Origin: Deltaproteobacteria bacterium
GTDB taxonomy: Bacteria > Desulfobacterota > Binatia > UBA9968
Direction: 5' to 3'
Length of the DNA stretch: 5,856 bases
Assembly: GCA_016844625.1 (NCBI GenBank)
Contig: JAERMN010000502.1
Coordinates: forward strand, 1-5,856
The first letter of the stretch is position 1. The number at the start of each line of letters is the position of its first letter. Positions 1-5,856 of this stretch are shown piece by piece. The position numbers were made by a program, and so were the translations under genes. A model generated the notes under the pieces. That model was not told the origin of the DNA, ran no database searches, and saw only the letters and a program-made list of their open reading frames with translations.

Positions 1-270
1 CTGTTTCCCAAGGGCGCGCTCGCTTTGATCGAAACGGAGATTCCCGTCATCGATGAAGCCGGACGATTGGCTGGCTGGCGGCCGATCGGGCGCTTTATGC
101 TCAACCAGGACACCGGCGGCGCGATCCGCGGCTTTCAGCGCGCCGATATTTATTTTGGCACGGGCGACGAGGCCGGCGGATTGGCCGGATATATGAATCG
201 GCCGGGACGAATGTTTTTCTTGCTGCTTAAAAATAACTTCGGCGACGGCAAAGAAGCAGATTTGAGATAG
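1..270 (+). CDS. mltA: MltA-type membrane-bound lytic murein transglycosylase, C-terminal fragment
   Basis: The reading frame is open from the window edge and ends at TAG 268-270, giving 89 residues of a protein whose start lies outside the window. MltA enzymes cleave the MurNAc-GlcNAc bond of peptidoglycan with formation of a 1,6-anhydro end, and act in the periplasm, usually as outer-membrane lipoproteins. The fragment matches the C-terminal 3D domain: it reads LFPKGALALIETEIP, then QDTGGAIRG, RADIYFGTGDEAG and a final aromatic PGRMFFLLL stretch, in the same order as E. coli MltA (DVGGAIKG, FDIYQGIGPEAG, YGRVWVL). The three aspartates that name the 3D domain seem kept. Asp codons at 109-111 (QDTGG) and 145-147 (ADIYF) align with the conserved pair, and the second corresponds by my count to the catalytic aspartate of E. 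coli MltA. The chain stops about ten residues after the core, so the C-terminus is probably natural. Nothing here links it to the downstream exporters. Confidence 0.9.
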   Translation: MFPKGALALIETEIPVIDEAGRLAGWRPIGRFMLNQDTGGAIRGFQRADIYFGTGDEAGGLAGYMNRPGRMFFLLLKNNFGDGKEADLR

Positions 271-286
271 AGATGTGAGAGAGAGC

Positions 287-328
287 AGAGGTCGGAGGTC
301 AGAGGTCGGAAATCGGAATGAAGAAAGA
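287..328. repeat. Imperfect tandem array with 7-bp period (six units)
   Basis: Six consecutive 7-bp units can be laid out from 287 to 328. The first and third are both AGAGGTC, the second is GGAGGTC, the fourth is GGAAATC, and the last two (GGAATGA, AGAAAGA) are more degenerate. The purine-rich strand is the plus strand. The array starts 17 bp after the stop of the MltA fragment and lies in the 176-bp gap before the CDF gene. It encodes nothing obvious. Heptamer arrays are known as STRR elements in cyanobacteria, but whether these are related in origin is unknown. Confidence 0.7.
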
Positions 329-446
329 TTGATAAGAACCGCAGCACCACCGCTTTTCTCTATCTCTATTCTGTGCGCGCTTTCTTCTGACCAAATCTTG
401 GGCCATAGTGAGCGGGTGTTGAATTTGTTTCCAGTCGATAGACTGC

Positions 447-1319
447 ATGGCGCGGCATAGCGAGACACAGCGGCTGAAATGGGCGCTGGCGATCAGCGCG
501 GTCTATTTTTTCGCCGAGCTGTTCGCCGGCTTTTTGACCAACAGTTTGGCGTTGATCTCCGACGCCGGCCATATGCCTTCCGATGTCGGTGCCCTGGCGT
601 TGAGCTTGTTCGCTTTTCGCATGGCCCAGCGGCCGGCGACCCATCACAGCACCTTCGGCTTTCACCGCGTCGAGATTCTCGCGGCGTTGTTCAACGGCTT
701 AACCTTGTGGTTGATCGTCGGGATTATTTTCGCGGCGGCGTACCATCGATTCTTCGATCCGCCCACTGTGGAAAGCTACGGCATGCTGATCGTGGCGGTG
801 TTGGGCTTGATCGTCAATATCGCCGCCGCGGCGATTCTCCACGCCGACCATCATCACAATCTCAACATGCGCGGCGCGTTCGTGCACGTCTTGAGCGATG
901 CCATCGGTTCGGTGGGCGCGATCGCCGCCGGTCTGATCATGTTGAGCACCGGCTGGTATCTCGCCGACCCGCTGATCAGTATTTTTATCGGCGCACTGAT
1001 TCTTTTCTCGTCATGGAGCTTGATCAAAGATTCTCTCAGCGTCTTAATGCAAGCCGTGCCCAAAGGCATCCGCCTGGAAGAGGTGCGTGAGACCATCGAA
1101 TCCATCGACGGCGTCGCCAAGGTTCATGACCTGCACGTGTGGGCGGTAACTTCCGATATCTACACCCTTAGCGCTCATGCGGTGGTGGAAAACGGCGGCG
1201 ACTTTCACCAAGTGCTGAACGGCATCGAAGACACGCTCAAAGAACGCTTTCACATCGAACACACGACTATCCAACTTGAAACCGAGAGCCGCGAGGACAA
1301 GGAGTACAAAGCTTTTTAA
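447..1319 (+). CDS. Cation diffusion facilitator (CDF) family metal efflux protein, CzcD/ZitB-like
   Basis: This 290-residue protein is a typical-length CDF transporter, an inner-membrane antiporter that exchanges cytoplasmic Zn2+ (or Co2+, Cd2+) for protons. Six hydrophobic segments can be seen at roughly residues 12-31, 36-58, 77-100, 111-131, 144-167 and 171-192. They are followed by a cytoplasmic domain (about 200-280) with the characteristic HDLHVWAVTSD stretch. The transport-site HxxxD pairs are present in helix 2 (H42, D46) and helix 5 (H147, D151), the all-His/Asp arrangement usual in zinc-selective members. A short His cluster (H132, H135-H137) lies in the loop between helices 4 and 5. 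One oddity is HMPSD in helix 2, where relatives usually have HMLTD. ATG 447 is the first start after an in-frame stop at 420-422. It has no clear Shine-Dalgarno sequence. The adaptor gene follows with a gap of 12 or 36 bp, suggesting co-transcription. The family is sure; the metal is inferred. Confidence 0.95.
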   Translation: MARHSETQRLKWALAISAVYFFAELFAGFLTNSLALISDAGHMPSDVGALALSLFAFRMAQRPATHHSTFGFHRVEILAALFNGLTLWLIVGIIFAAAYHRFFDPPTVESYGMLIVAVLGLIVNIAAAAILHADHHHNLNMRGAFVHVLSDAIGSVGAIAAGLIMLSTGWYLADPLISIFIGALILFSSWSLIKDSLSVLMQAVPKGIRLEEVRETIESIDGVAKVHDLHVWAVTSDIYTLSAHAVVENGGDFHQVLNGIEDTLKERFHIEHTTIQLETESREDKEYKAF

Positions 1320-1355
1320 GAGCTTGTCTCGGTGTCGCCTGGGCTCGTTCAACTC

Positions 1356-2495
1356 ATGAAGCGCAGTAAGCTCATTCTCATTATACTCGCCGCTGCTTTG
1401 GCGACGGTTGCCGGCTATGCCTATTGGAATGCCAACGGTAATCACGGCGCCATCGTGATTTCCGGTGTCATTGAAGCTGACGATATTCACGTCGGCTCAA
1501 AGCTCGGCGGCCGGGTGCTGAAGGTCGTCGCTAAACGAGGCCAGACTGTGAAGGCTGGCGAGACTCTTGTGCTCTTGGAACCCAAGGAGATCGACGCGTC
1601 TTTGGCCGAGGCGCAAGCTGGGTTGCGCCAAGCGGAAGCAAAATACGCGCTGCTCACGGCCGGTTTTCGCAAGGAAGAGATCGAGCAGGCTGAAGCTGCC
1701 GCGAAGCAAGCGCAAGCTGAGCTTGACCAATTAATCTCCGGGCCGCGCCAACAAGAGATCGACCAGGTGGCCGCAGAATGGAAGGCGGCCAAAGCGCAGG
1801 CGGAGAACGCGCAGAAATTTTTGCAACGCATGGAAGGATTGTCCAAGCGCGAGCTGATCGCCAAACAAGAATACGACGACGCCCTGGCGAAGGCGGATGA
1901 AGCTGAACAGAAAATGGCGGCGGCGCGGGAACGATATAATCTACTGCTCGCCGGCACGCGCCCGGAAGAAGTAGAGCGGGCGCGCCAACGATGGGCGGAG
2001 ATGGACGCCAAGCGGCGCCAACTAAAAAGCGGCTTTCGCAAGGAAGAAATCGCTCAGGCGAAGTCGGAGACTGAAGCCGCGCGGGCGCGGGTTCAGTTGA
2101 TGTACACGCAATTGGAAGAGACCGTGATCAAGGCGCCGGTGGATGCTTTGGTCGATACCTTAGATCTCGAACCGGGCGATCTGGTCGGCGCCGGCAAACC
2201 AGTGGCGACACTACTCAGAATCGGCAGTTTGTGGGTGCGCGCCTATCTGCCCGAAGCCCGTTTGGGTTTTGTCCAGCCGGGATTGCCAGTCAAAGTGCAC
2301 GTCGACTCATTTCCCGGAAAAGATTTTCGCGGCACCGTGCGGCGCATTTTTCGCCAAGGCGAGTTTACCCCGCGCAACGTCCAGACTCACGAAGAACGAG
2401 CGCTGCAAGTGTTTCAAACCGAAGTCGTCGTTGACGATCCTGATAATGTGCTGAGGCCGGGCATGAACGCCGATGTGACGATTGAAAAGCGGTGA
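1356..2495 (+). CDS. HlyD-family periplasmic adaptor (membrane fusion protein), YbhG-like
   Basis: This 379-residue protein is the adaptor of an exporter, anchored in the inner membrane and linking the pump to an outer-membrane channel. From the N-terminus it has KRSK plus a hydrophobic anchor (about 6-22), a first lipoyl half (about 36-77, GGRVLKVVAKRGQTVKAGE), a long charged coiled-coil hairpin (about 80-255), the second lipoyl half from A260-P261 (DTLDLEPGDLV) and a beta-barrel region (LWVRAYLPEARLGFVQPG). The hairpin carries four GxRxxE(I/V) repeats starting at residues 103, 129, 200 and 226. At its tip, R158 and L162 fit the RxxxLxxxxxxS motif used to contact TolC-type channels, but the serine position is A169. 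GTG 1332 would add eight residues before the basic stretch. I prefer ATG 1356 because it puts Lys-Arg directly before the anchor, though neither start has a strong ribosome site. It sits between the CDF gene and the ATPase gene. The substrate is unknown. Confidence 0.92.
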   Translation: MKRSKLILIILAAALATVAGYAYWNANGNHGAIVISGVIEADDIHVGSKLGGRVLKVVAKRGQTVKAGETLVLLEPKEIDASLAEAQAGLRQAEAKYALLTAGFRKEEIEQAEAAAKQAQAELDQLISGPRQQEIDQVAAEWKAAKAQAENAQKFLQRMEGLSKRELIAKQEYDDALAKADEAEQKMAAARERYNLLLAGTRPEEVERARQRWAEMDAKRRQLKSGFRKEEIAQAKSETEAARARVQLMYTQLEETVIKAPVDALVDTLDLEPGDLVGAGKPVATLLRIGSLWVRAYLPEARLGFVQPGLPVKVHVDSFPGKDFRGTVRRIFRQGEFTPRNVQTHEERALQVFQTEVVVDDPDNVLRPGMNADVTIEKR

Positions 2496-2581
2496 GGGCT
2501 GAGGGGAGGGGTGATGCATGAATCGGCCGTACGGAGCGCGTGCCTAGCGGGCGCTTTATGAGGAAGATTAGGCAATAATTC

Positions 2582-3511
2582 ATGAGCATCGTCATTAAAG
2601 CCGCAGGGCTCACTAAGAAATTCGGCGCACTGACTGCGGTCGACAATGTCGATTTAGAGATCGAAGCGGGAGAGATTTTTGGCTTTCTCGGGCCCAATGG
2701 TTCAGGGAAATCGACCGTGATTCGCATGCTCTGCGGCTTGCTTCAGCCGACTGCCGGACGCGCGCAGATCGCTGGGCTCGATGTTGTCAAACAAACCGAA
2801 GAGATCAAGAAGCGCATCGGTTACATGTCGCAGCGTTTCAGTCTCTACGAAGATTTGACTGTAGAAGAGAACATCGATTTTTACGGCGCGATTTACGGGC
2901 TGACGCCGCTGGACATGGCGGTGCGGCGCCGCACGGTCGTGGATTGGGTCGGCTTGGACGATCACATGGAGCAACTGGCCGCCACGCTCTCGGGCGGCTA
3001 CAAACAGCGCTTAGCGCTCGCTTGTTCGCTGCTACATGAACCGAAGATCATTTTTCTCGACGAACCGACGGCGGGTATCGATCCGGTGGCGCGCCGGGAG
3101 ATTTGGGACTTACTGTTTCGTCTCGCGGCTGAGGGCACGACTCTGTTCGTCACGACCCATTACATGGACGAAGCGGAGCGCTGCTCGCGGGTCGCCTACA
3201 TCTACCTTTCAAGATTAATCGCCCTCGGGCGGCCGCAGGATTTAAAGCGCTTGCCGGAGCTTACTCCCGACCGGTCGAGCTGGTTCGAGATCACCAGCGA
3301 CGATGTCACGCAGTTGCTGCCGCTGGTGCGACAGCATCCGAGCGTGCTCGATGCGACGATCTTCATCGACGCGGCGGCGCTGGAAGAATATTTCCACAAA
3401 CAGGACGGTACGGAGGTTCACTGCCGCGCCGTGCCGCCGTCCTTGGAAGATGTCTTCGTCACGCTGACCCGTGTGCAGCGTGACAACGTGAAAAGTTGGG
3501 CGCAAGGGTGA
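2582..3511 (+). CDS. ABC transporter ATP-binding protein, YbhF/CcmA-like exporter type
   Basis: This 309-residue protein is the cytoplasmic ATPase that powers the adjacent ABC-2 permease. All motifs of one complete nucleotide-binding domain are present: Walker A GPNGSGKST at 37-45 (K43), Q-loop Q84 in YMSQRFSLYEDLT, signature LSGGYKQR at 136-143, Walker B IIFLDE at 156-161 with catalytic E161, D-loop around D167, and switch H193 in TTHYMDEAE. About 90 residues follow the core and end in PPSLEDVFVTLTR, the usual tail of the ABC-2 exporter (DrrA/CcmA/YbhF) class. E. coli YbhF carries two such domains in about 580 residues. This gene has one, so a homodimer is expected. It starts 86 bp after the adaptor gene. 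Ribosome-site candidates are TAGG at 2569-2572 (9 nt from ATG) and AGGAAG at 2561-2566 (15 nt, rather far). The permease start follows within 2 nt of the stop. Confidence 0.95.
   Translation: MSIVIKAAGLTKKFGALTAVDNVDLEIEAGEIFGFLGPNGSGKSTVIRMLCGLLQPTAGRAQIAGLDVVKQTEEIKKRIGYMSQRFSLYEDLTVEENIDFYGAIYGLTPLDMAVRRRTVVDWVGLDDHMEQLAATLSGGYKQRLALACSLLHEPKIIFLDEPTAGIDPVARREIWDLLFRLAAEGTTLFVTTHYMDEAERCSRVAYIYLSRLIALGRPQDLKRLPELTPDRSSWFEITSDDVTQLLPLVRQHPSVLDATIFIDAAALEEYFHKQDGTEVHCRAVPPSLEDVFVTLTRVQRDNVKSWAQG
3504..3508 (+). promoter_or_regulatory. Ribosome binding site that decides the permease start
   Basis: AAGGG at 3504-3508 lies 5 nt before ATG 3514, inside the last codons of the ATPase gene. It favours ATG 3514 over the in-frame TTG 3496 and over GTG 3508, which overlaps the ATPase stop in a GTGA arrangement. 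It implies coupled translation of ATPase and permease. Confidence 0.55.
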
Positions 3512-3513
3512 AG

Positions 3514-4617
3514 ATGTTCCGCGGCCTCTGGGCGATCCTGAAGAAGGAAGTCATCCACATCAAACGCGATCCGGCGACGCGCTTTGTGCTGGCCATTCCG
3601 CTCATCGAGCTGTTGATTTTTGGCTACGCCATCGACACCGACGTCAAATATGTCAACACGGTGGTGTTCGATCTCAATCGCGACGCCGAGAGCCGCCAGC
3701 TCGTCAAAGAATTCGAAAACACCCGCTCCTTTAAAATCGTCGGCGAAGTTCATTCCGATCGCGAGCTTCAGTCCGCCATCGTCAGCGGTCAAGCCAAAGT
3801 AGGCATCAAAATTCCACCGGACTATTCGGCCAACCTGGTCAATGGCCGCCAAGCTCAAGTGCAGGTGGTGATCGATGGCTCCGAATCGACTACGGCGTTG
3901 CAAGCGTTGAACTCGAGCCAACAGTTGGGATTTCTGAAATCCTTGGCGATCGAAGGGCTTTCTCCGGCCGAGTTTAAAATCGACATCCGGCCAAGGCTGT
4001 TGTTCAATCCCAATCTTGAGAGCGCGAATTTTTTTGTGCCGGGCTTGATCGGCATCATCCTCCAACTGGTCACGGTCTTTCTTACCGCCTTTGCGATTGT
4101 GCGCGAGCGCGAGCGCGGCACCTTGGAGCAGTTACTGGTAACGCCGGTATCCAAAGGCGGACTGATTCTCGGCAAACTCTTGCCGTACACGGTGATCGGA
4201 TTTGGCCAGACCGTGGTGGTGTTGTTGCTGATGGTTTTCCTTTTCCGCGTCCCGGTGAGCGGTTCGGTGACCTTGCTGCTTATTCTTTCGCTGTTGTTTT
4301 TGATTCCCGCGCTTGGCATCGGCATCGTCATTTCGACCTTCGCCAAGAATCAAGGCGAGGCGATGCAAATGTCCTTGATGTCGATGCTGCCGTCGTTTTT
4401 GCTCTCGGGATTCGTTTTTCCACGAGAATCGATGCCGCTGATTATTTACTTGATCAGCTTTCTCATCCCGGCAACCTACTATTTGGAGATTCTCCGCGGC
4501 ATTATTCTCCGCGGCGCCGGCATCGCCGCGCTGTGGGACGAAGCGTTGGTGCTCGCGGCGTTCGGCGTGCTGTTTATGGCACTGAGCGCGCTACGCTTTA
4601 AGAAACACTTGGGCTAG
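3514..4617 (+). CDS. ABC-2 type transporter permease, YbhS/YbhR-like
   Basis: This 367-residue membrane protein forms the channel part of the exporter with the preceding ATPase. It has the layout of the ABC2_membrane_3 (YbhS/YbhR/YhhJ) family. A short cytoplasmic start (LKKEVIHIKRDPATR, about 9-23) leads into membrane segment 1 (about 23-41). A soluble extracytoplasmic domain of about 130 residues follows (about 42-170), then at least five more hydrophobic segments from residue 172 to the end. After segment 2 comes RERERGTLEQL at 197-207 followed by LVTPV, the cytoplasmic coupling-helix motif of this family. The C-terminal FKKHLG is a usual short basic tail. The start at ATG 3514 is 2 nt after the ATPase stop and has a ribosome site. 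E. coli has two permeases (YbhS and YbhR). Here only one follows, and the next gene is convergent, so a homodimer is likely. Drugs, lipids or other amphiphiles are possible substrates by family, but none is shown. Confidence 0.93.
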   Translation: MFRGLWAILKKEVIHIKRDPATRFVLAIPLIELLIFGYAIDTDVKYVNTVVFDLNRDAESRQLVKEFENTRSFKIVGEVHSDRELQSAIVSGQAKVGIKIPPDYSANLVNGRQAQVQVVIDGSESTTALQALNSSQQLGFLKSLAIEGLSPAEFKIDIRPRLLFNPNLESANFFVPGLIGIILQLVTVFLTAFAIVRERERGTLEQLLVTPVSKGGLILGKLLPYTVIGFGQTVVVLLLMVFLFRVPVSGSVTLLLILSLLFLIPALGIGIVISTFAKNQGEAMQMSLMSMLPSFLLSGFVFPRESMPLIIYLISFLIPATYYLEILRGIILRGAGIAALWDEALVLAAFGVLFMALSALRFKKHLG

Positions 4618-4632
4618 TTCTCGCTGGTGCTC

Positions 4633-4647
4633 GGAATTTCAAATTCC
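4633..4647. repeat. Perfect 7-bp inverted repeat between the convergent genes
   Basis: GGAATTT (4633-4639) and AAATTCC (4641-4647) are exact reverse complements around a single C at 4640. The palindrome is 15 nt after the permease stop and lies in the 62-bp gap between convergent stops. It is AT-rich, and neither strand has a following T-run beyond scattered T's, so a role in transcription termination is possible but weak. Part of the symmetry comes from the 7-bp-period array that it overlaps. Confidence 0.5.
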
Positions 4648-4662
4648 AGATTTCATATTTCA
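4635..4662. repeat. Imperfect tandem array with 7-bp period (four units)
   Basis: Four consecutive 7-bp units fit the pattern NATT(T/C)CA or close to it: AATTTCA (4635-4641), AATTCCA (4642-4648), GATTTCA (4649-4655) and TATTTCA (4656-4662). Each unit differs from the next at one or two positions. The array fills most of the gap between the permease stop (4617) and the convergent transporter stop (4680). Its composition differs from the GC-rich genes around it. It shares the 7-bp period, but not the unit sequence, with the array at 287-328. Confidence 0.65.
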
Positions 4663-4679
4663 AACGCTGCGATGGATCG

Positions 4680-5841
4680 TCAAGATGTATACGTCGGGGT
4701 CGTTAGGATTTTCGGGCCCCGCGGCAACAGGCAAGCCATTAAGCCGACGCTGATAAACGAGAGAATCCCCAACATCCAGAAAATCGTCGGCAACTCCGCG
4801 CTCACTAACAACAGTCCGACGATGGAAGTCGAAGTCGTTTTCGCGACCTGTTGGATCAAACGGTCGAAGGAGACGATGCCGCCGCGCAGTTCCGCCGGCG
4901 CGTTCTGCGTCAATAAACTTTTCTGCATCGGCGAGATCACGCCGTTGGCCAGGCCATAGAAAAACAGCGCGCCGCCGATCAGCCAGACATTGCCGACGAA
5001 CGGCACCGGCGGCGATCCGCCCGGCTTGACTTGATGTCACCATGGCGCCGACGGAAAAAAAGATGTAGAGCAGGCCGGCGGTCGCCATGGAGATGCCGTG
5101 GGTGCGCACGAGAAAAAGCGGGAAGTAGGTGAGAAAGCCATAGTCGAGAAAGAAACGGAGAAAGCCCGCCGAGAATGCGATAACCAAGCGCGGATGGCGC
5201 GCCAAGCGCAGCATGTCGCCGAGATAGGTCATCGTCCGTTGGCTGCTCTTGCCTTTGGTTTCCGGCATCCAAGCCAGCGCCGCCACGCCGACCGGAATCG
5301 TCAGCAAATAAAAGATGAAGGGCCAGAACCAGGCGATCGTTGCCAGCAGCCCTCCCAGCGGCGGAAAAACCAAGTAGCCGATGCGGTCGAGAAAAACTTT
5401 GAAACCTTGACCGCCGATCTCTTTGTCGCCTTCCAACAGATCGCCGATCAGGACGATCGTCAGCGGGATCACCGCGCTGAAGCCGACTCCTTGTAAGGCG
5501 CGGAACACCAGCAGCCAGGTATAGTTCGGCGCAAACGCCATCGCCGCGCCGAACAGGCCAAAGGCGAACATTCCAAATGCGAGCAGCAAACGTCGACCAT
5601 GGCGGTCGGCGATGACGCCGAAAACCGGCGATAAAAAAATCGCCGGCGCGGTGAACACTGTCATGACCCAGGACAATTCCGCGTCGCTGACGTGAAACGC
5701 CAGCGTCAGCGCCGGCAGCGCCGGCTGAATAAAATTGACGCCCATCATGAGCGCGACGCTGGTGGCATAGACGATGCTCAGCGCGCGCGCTTTTTCCGGC
5801 GGAAGTTTTTGCAGACCGAACCAGGCCGCGATGGACGCCAT
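4680..5841 (-). pseudogene. Major facilitator superfamily (MFS) efflux transporter, disrupted by an out-of-frame deletion
   Basis: The N-terminal part reads from ATG at 5841 down to about 5005 (about 279 residues). It carries MFS hallmarks: helix 1 at about 23-45, motif A GVIADRHGRR at 75-84, RALQGVG at 114-120, and six to seven helices ending in LLYIFFSVGAM and the motif-A-like start SQAGRI. Beyond that the frame turns into low-hydrophobicity Arg-rich sequence running to a stop at 4660. The expected continuation is in another frame: from about 5006 to TGA at 4680-4682 it reads PFVGNVWLIGGALFF and on to a normal MFS C-terminus of 108 residues. That frame meets a stop at 5037-5039, so the switch lies between 5037 and 5006. 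The parts sum to about 387 residues, roughly 25-30 short of a usual 400-420, and the missing piece fits the loop and helix 8. The family resembles multidrug or metabolite exporters. The start has no visible ribosome site, and the frame stays open to the window edge, so the true start could lie beyond it. A sequencing or assembly error is an alternative to a real pseudogene. Confidence 0.8.
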
Positions 5842-5856
5842 GGGGCGGAAAGTAGG

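Noticed and set aside
329..446. Promoter for the CDF gene in the gap after the heptamer array
   Set aside because: TTGATA at 329-334 resembles a -35 box, but there is no acceptable -10 box at 16-18 bp. Candidates such as TATTCT at 367-372 lack a partner. I cannot support a specific promoter.
479..1090. Plus-strand 203-residue frame inside the CDF gene
   Set aside because: It is Arg-rich and has no family features, lying in a shifted frame over a well-supported CDF gene. It is a by-product of GC-rich codon use.
1332..1355. GTG start at 1332 for the adaptor protein
   Set aside because: It adds eight residues before the Lys-Arg stretch that normally opens the signal anchor. The AAGAG at 1318-1322 is a weak ribosome site. 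It is kept as an alternative but not preferred over ATG 1356.
3496..3513. TTG 3496 or GTG 3508 as start of the permease
   Set aside because: ATG 3514 has AAGGG at a good distance, gives the usual family N-terminus and abuts the ATPase stop. The upstream starts are rare codons inside the ATPase gene.
3418..4065. Minus-strand 215-residue frame opposite the permease
   Set aside because: It overlaps the ATPase end and the permease domain, has no recognisable motif and is antisense to strong genes.
4660..5005. C-terminal part of the long minus-strand frame that continues past the MFS break to a stop at 4660
   Set aside because: Its sequence becomes rich in Arg and Asp with no membrane segments, while another frame over the same bases gives a clean MFS C-terminus. 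It is out-of-frame read-through, not a real domain.
5098..5496. Plus-strand 132-residue frame opposite the MFS gene
   Set aside because: It is highly charged with Gln/Arg-rich composition, typical of the reverse complement of a membrane protein gene, and has no family resemblance.
5842..5856. Promoter or ribosome site upstream of the MFS start
   Set aside because: Only 15 bp are available. They contain no Shine-Dalgarno sequence on the minus strand, and the reading frame remains open to the edge, so the region may still be coding.

Overview
The window looks like a chromosomal segment of a Gram-negative bacterium with an outer membrane. It carries the end of an MltA-type murein hydrolase and a periplasmic adaptor protein of an envelope-spanning exporter. 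Protein style, a moderately GC-rich composition by eye, and 7-bp-period repeats in the non-coding gaps would fit an uncultivated deltaproteobacterial (Desulfobacterota/Binatota/NC10-like) genome. That placement is a guess, because no marker gene is present.

Layout. Positions 1-270 (+) hold the C-terminal 89 codons of a lytic transglycosylase. Positions 271-446 are a non-coding gap with an imperfect array of 7-bp units. From 447 to 4617 (+) four genes run in one direction: a CDF-family divalent metal exporter (447-1319), a HlyD/YbhG-type membrane fusion protein (preferred start 1356, end 2495), an ABC ATPase (2582-3511) and an ABC-2 type permease (preferred start 3514, end 4617). A 62-bp gap with a second, AT-rich 7-bp-period array separates these from a convergent major facilitator gene on the minus strand (4680-5841). 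That gene is broken near 5005-5037: the reading frame changes, and the loop plus transmembrane helix 8 appear to be missing.

Function. The adaptor, ATPase and permease form a compact version of the YbhG-YbhF-YbhS/R exporter. There is one nucleotide-binding domain and one permease, so the inner-membrane pump would be a homodimer of each, probably reaching the outer membrane through a TolC-type protein encoded elsewhere. The CDF gene lies directly upstream with a short gap, so metal export and the ABC pump may be co-transcribed. Their substrates cannot be read from the sequence.

I found no RNA gene, insertion sequence, CRISPR array, integration site or convincing promoter. All protein families here are known. 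The points most worth following are the disrupted transporter gene, the two heptamer arrays and the mirror-symmetric repeats in the adaptor hairpin. I see no clear evidence for an undescribed system.
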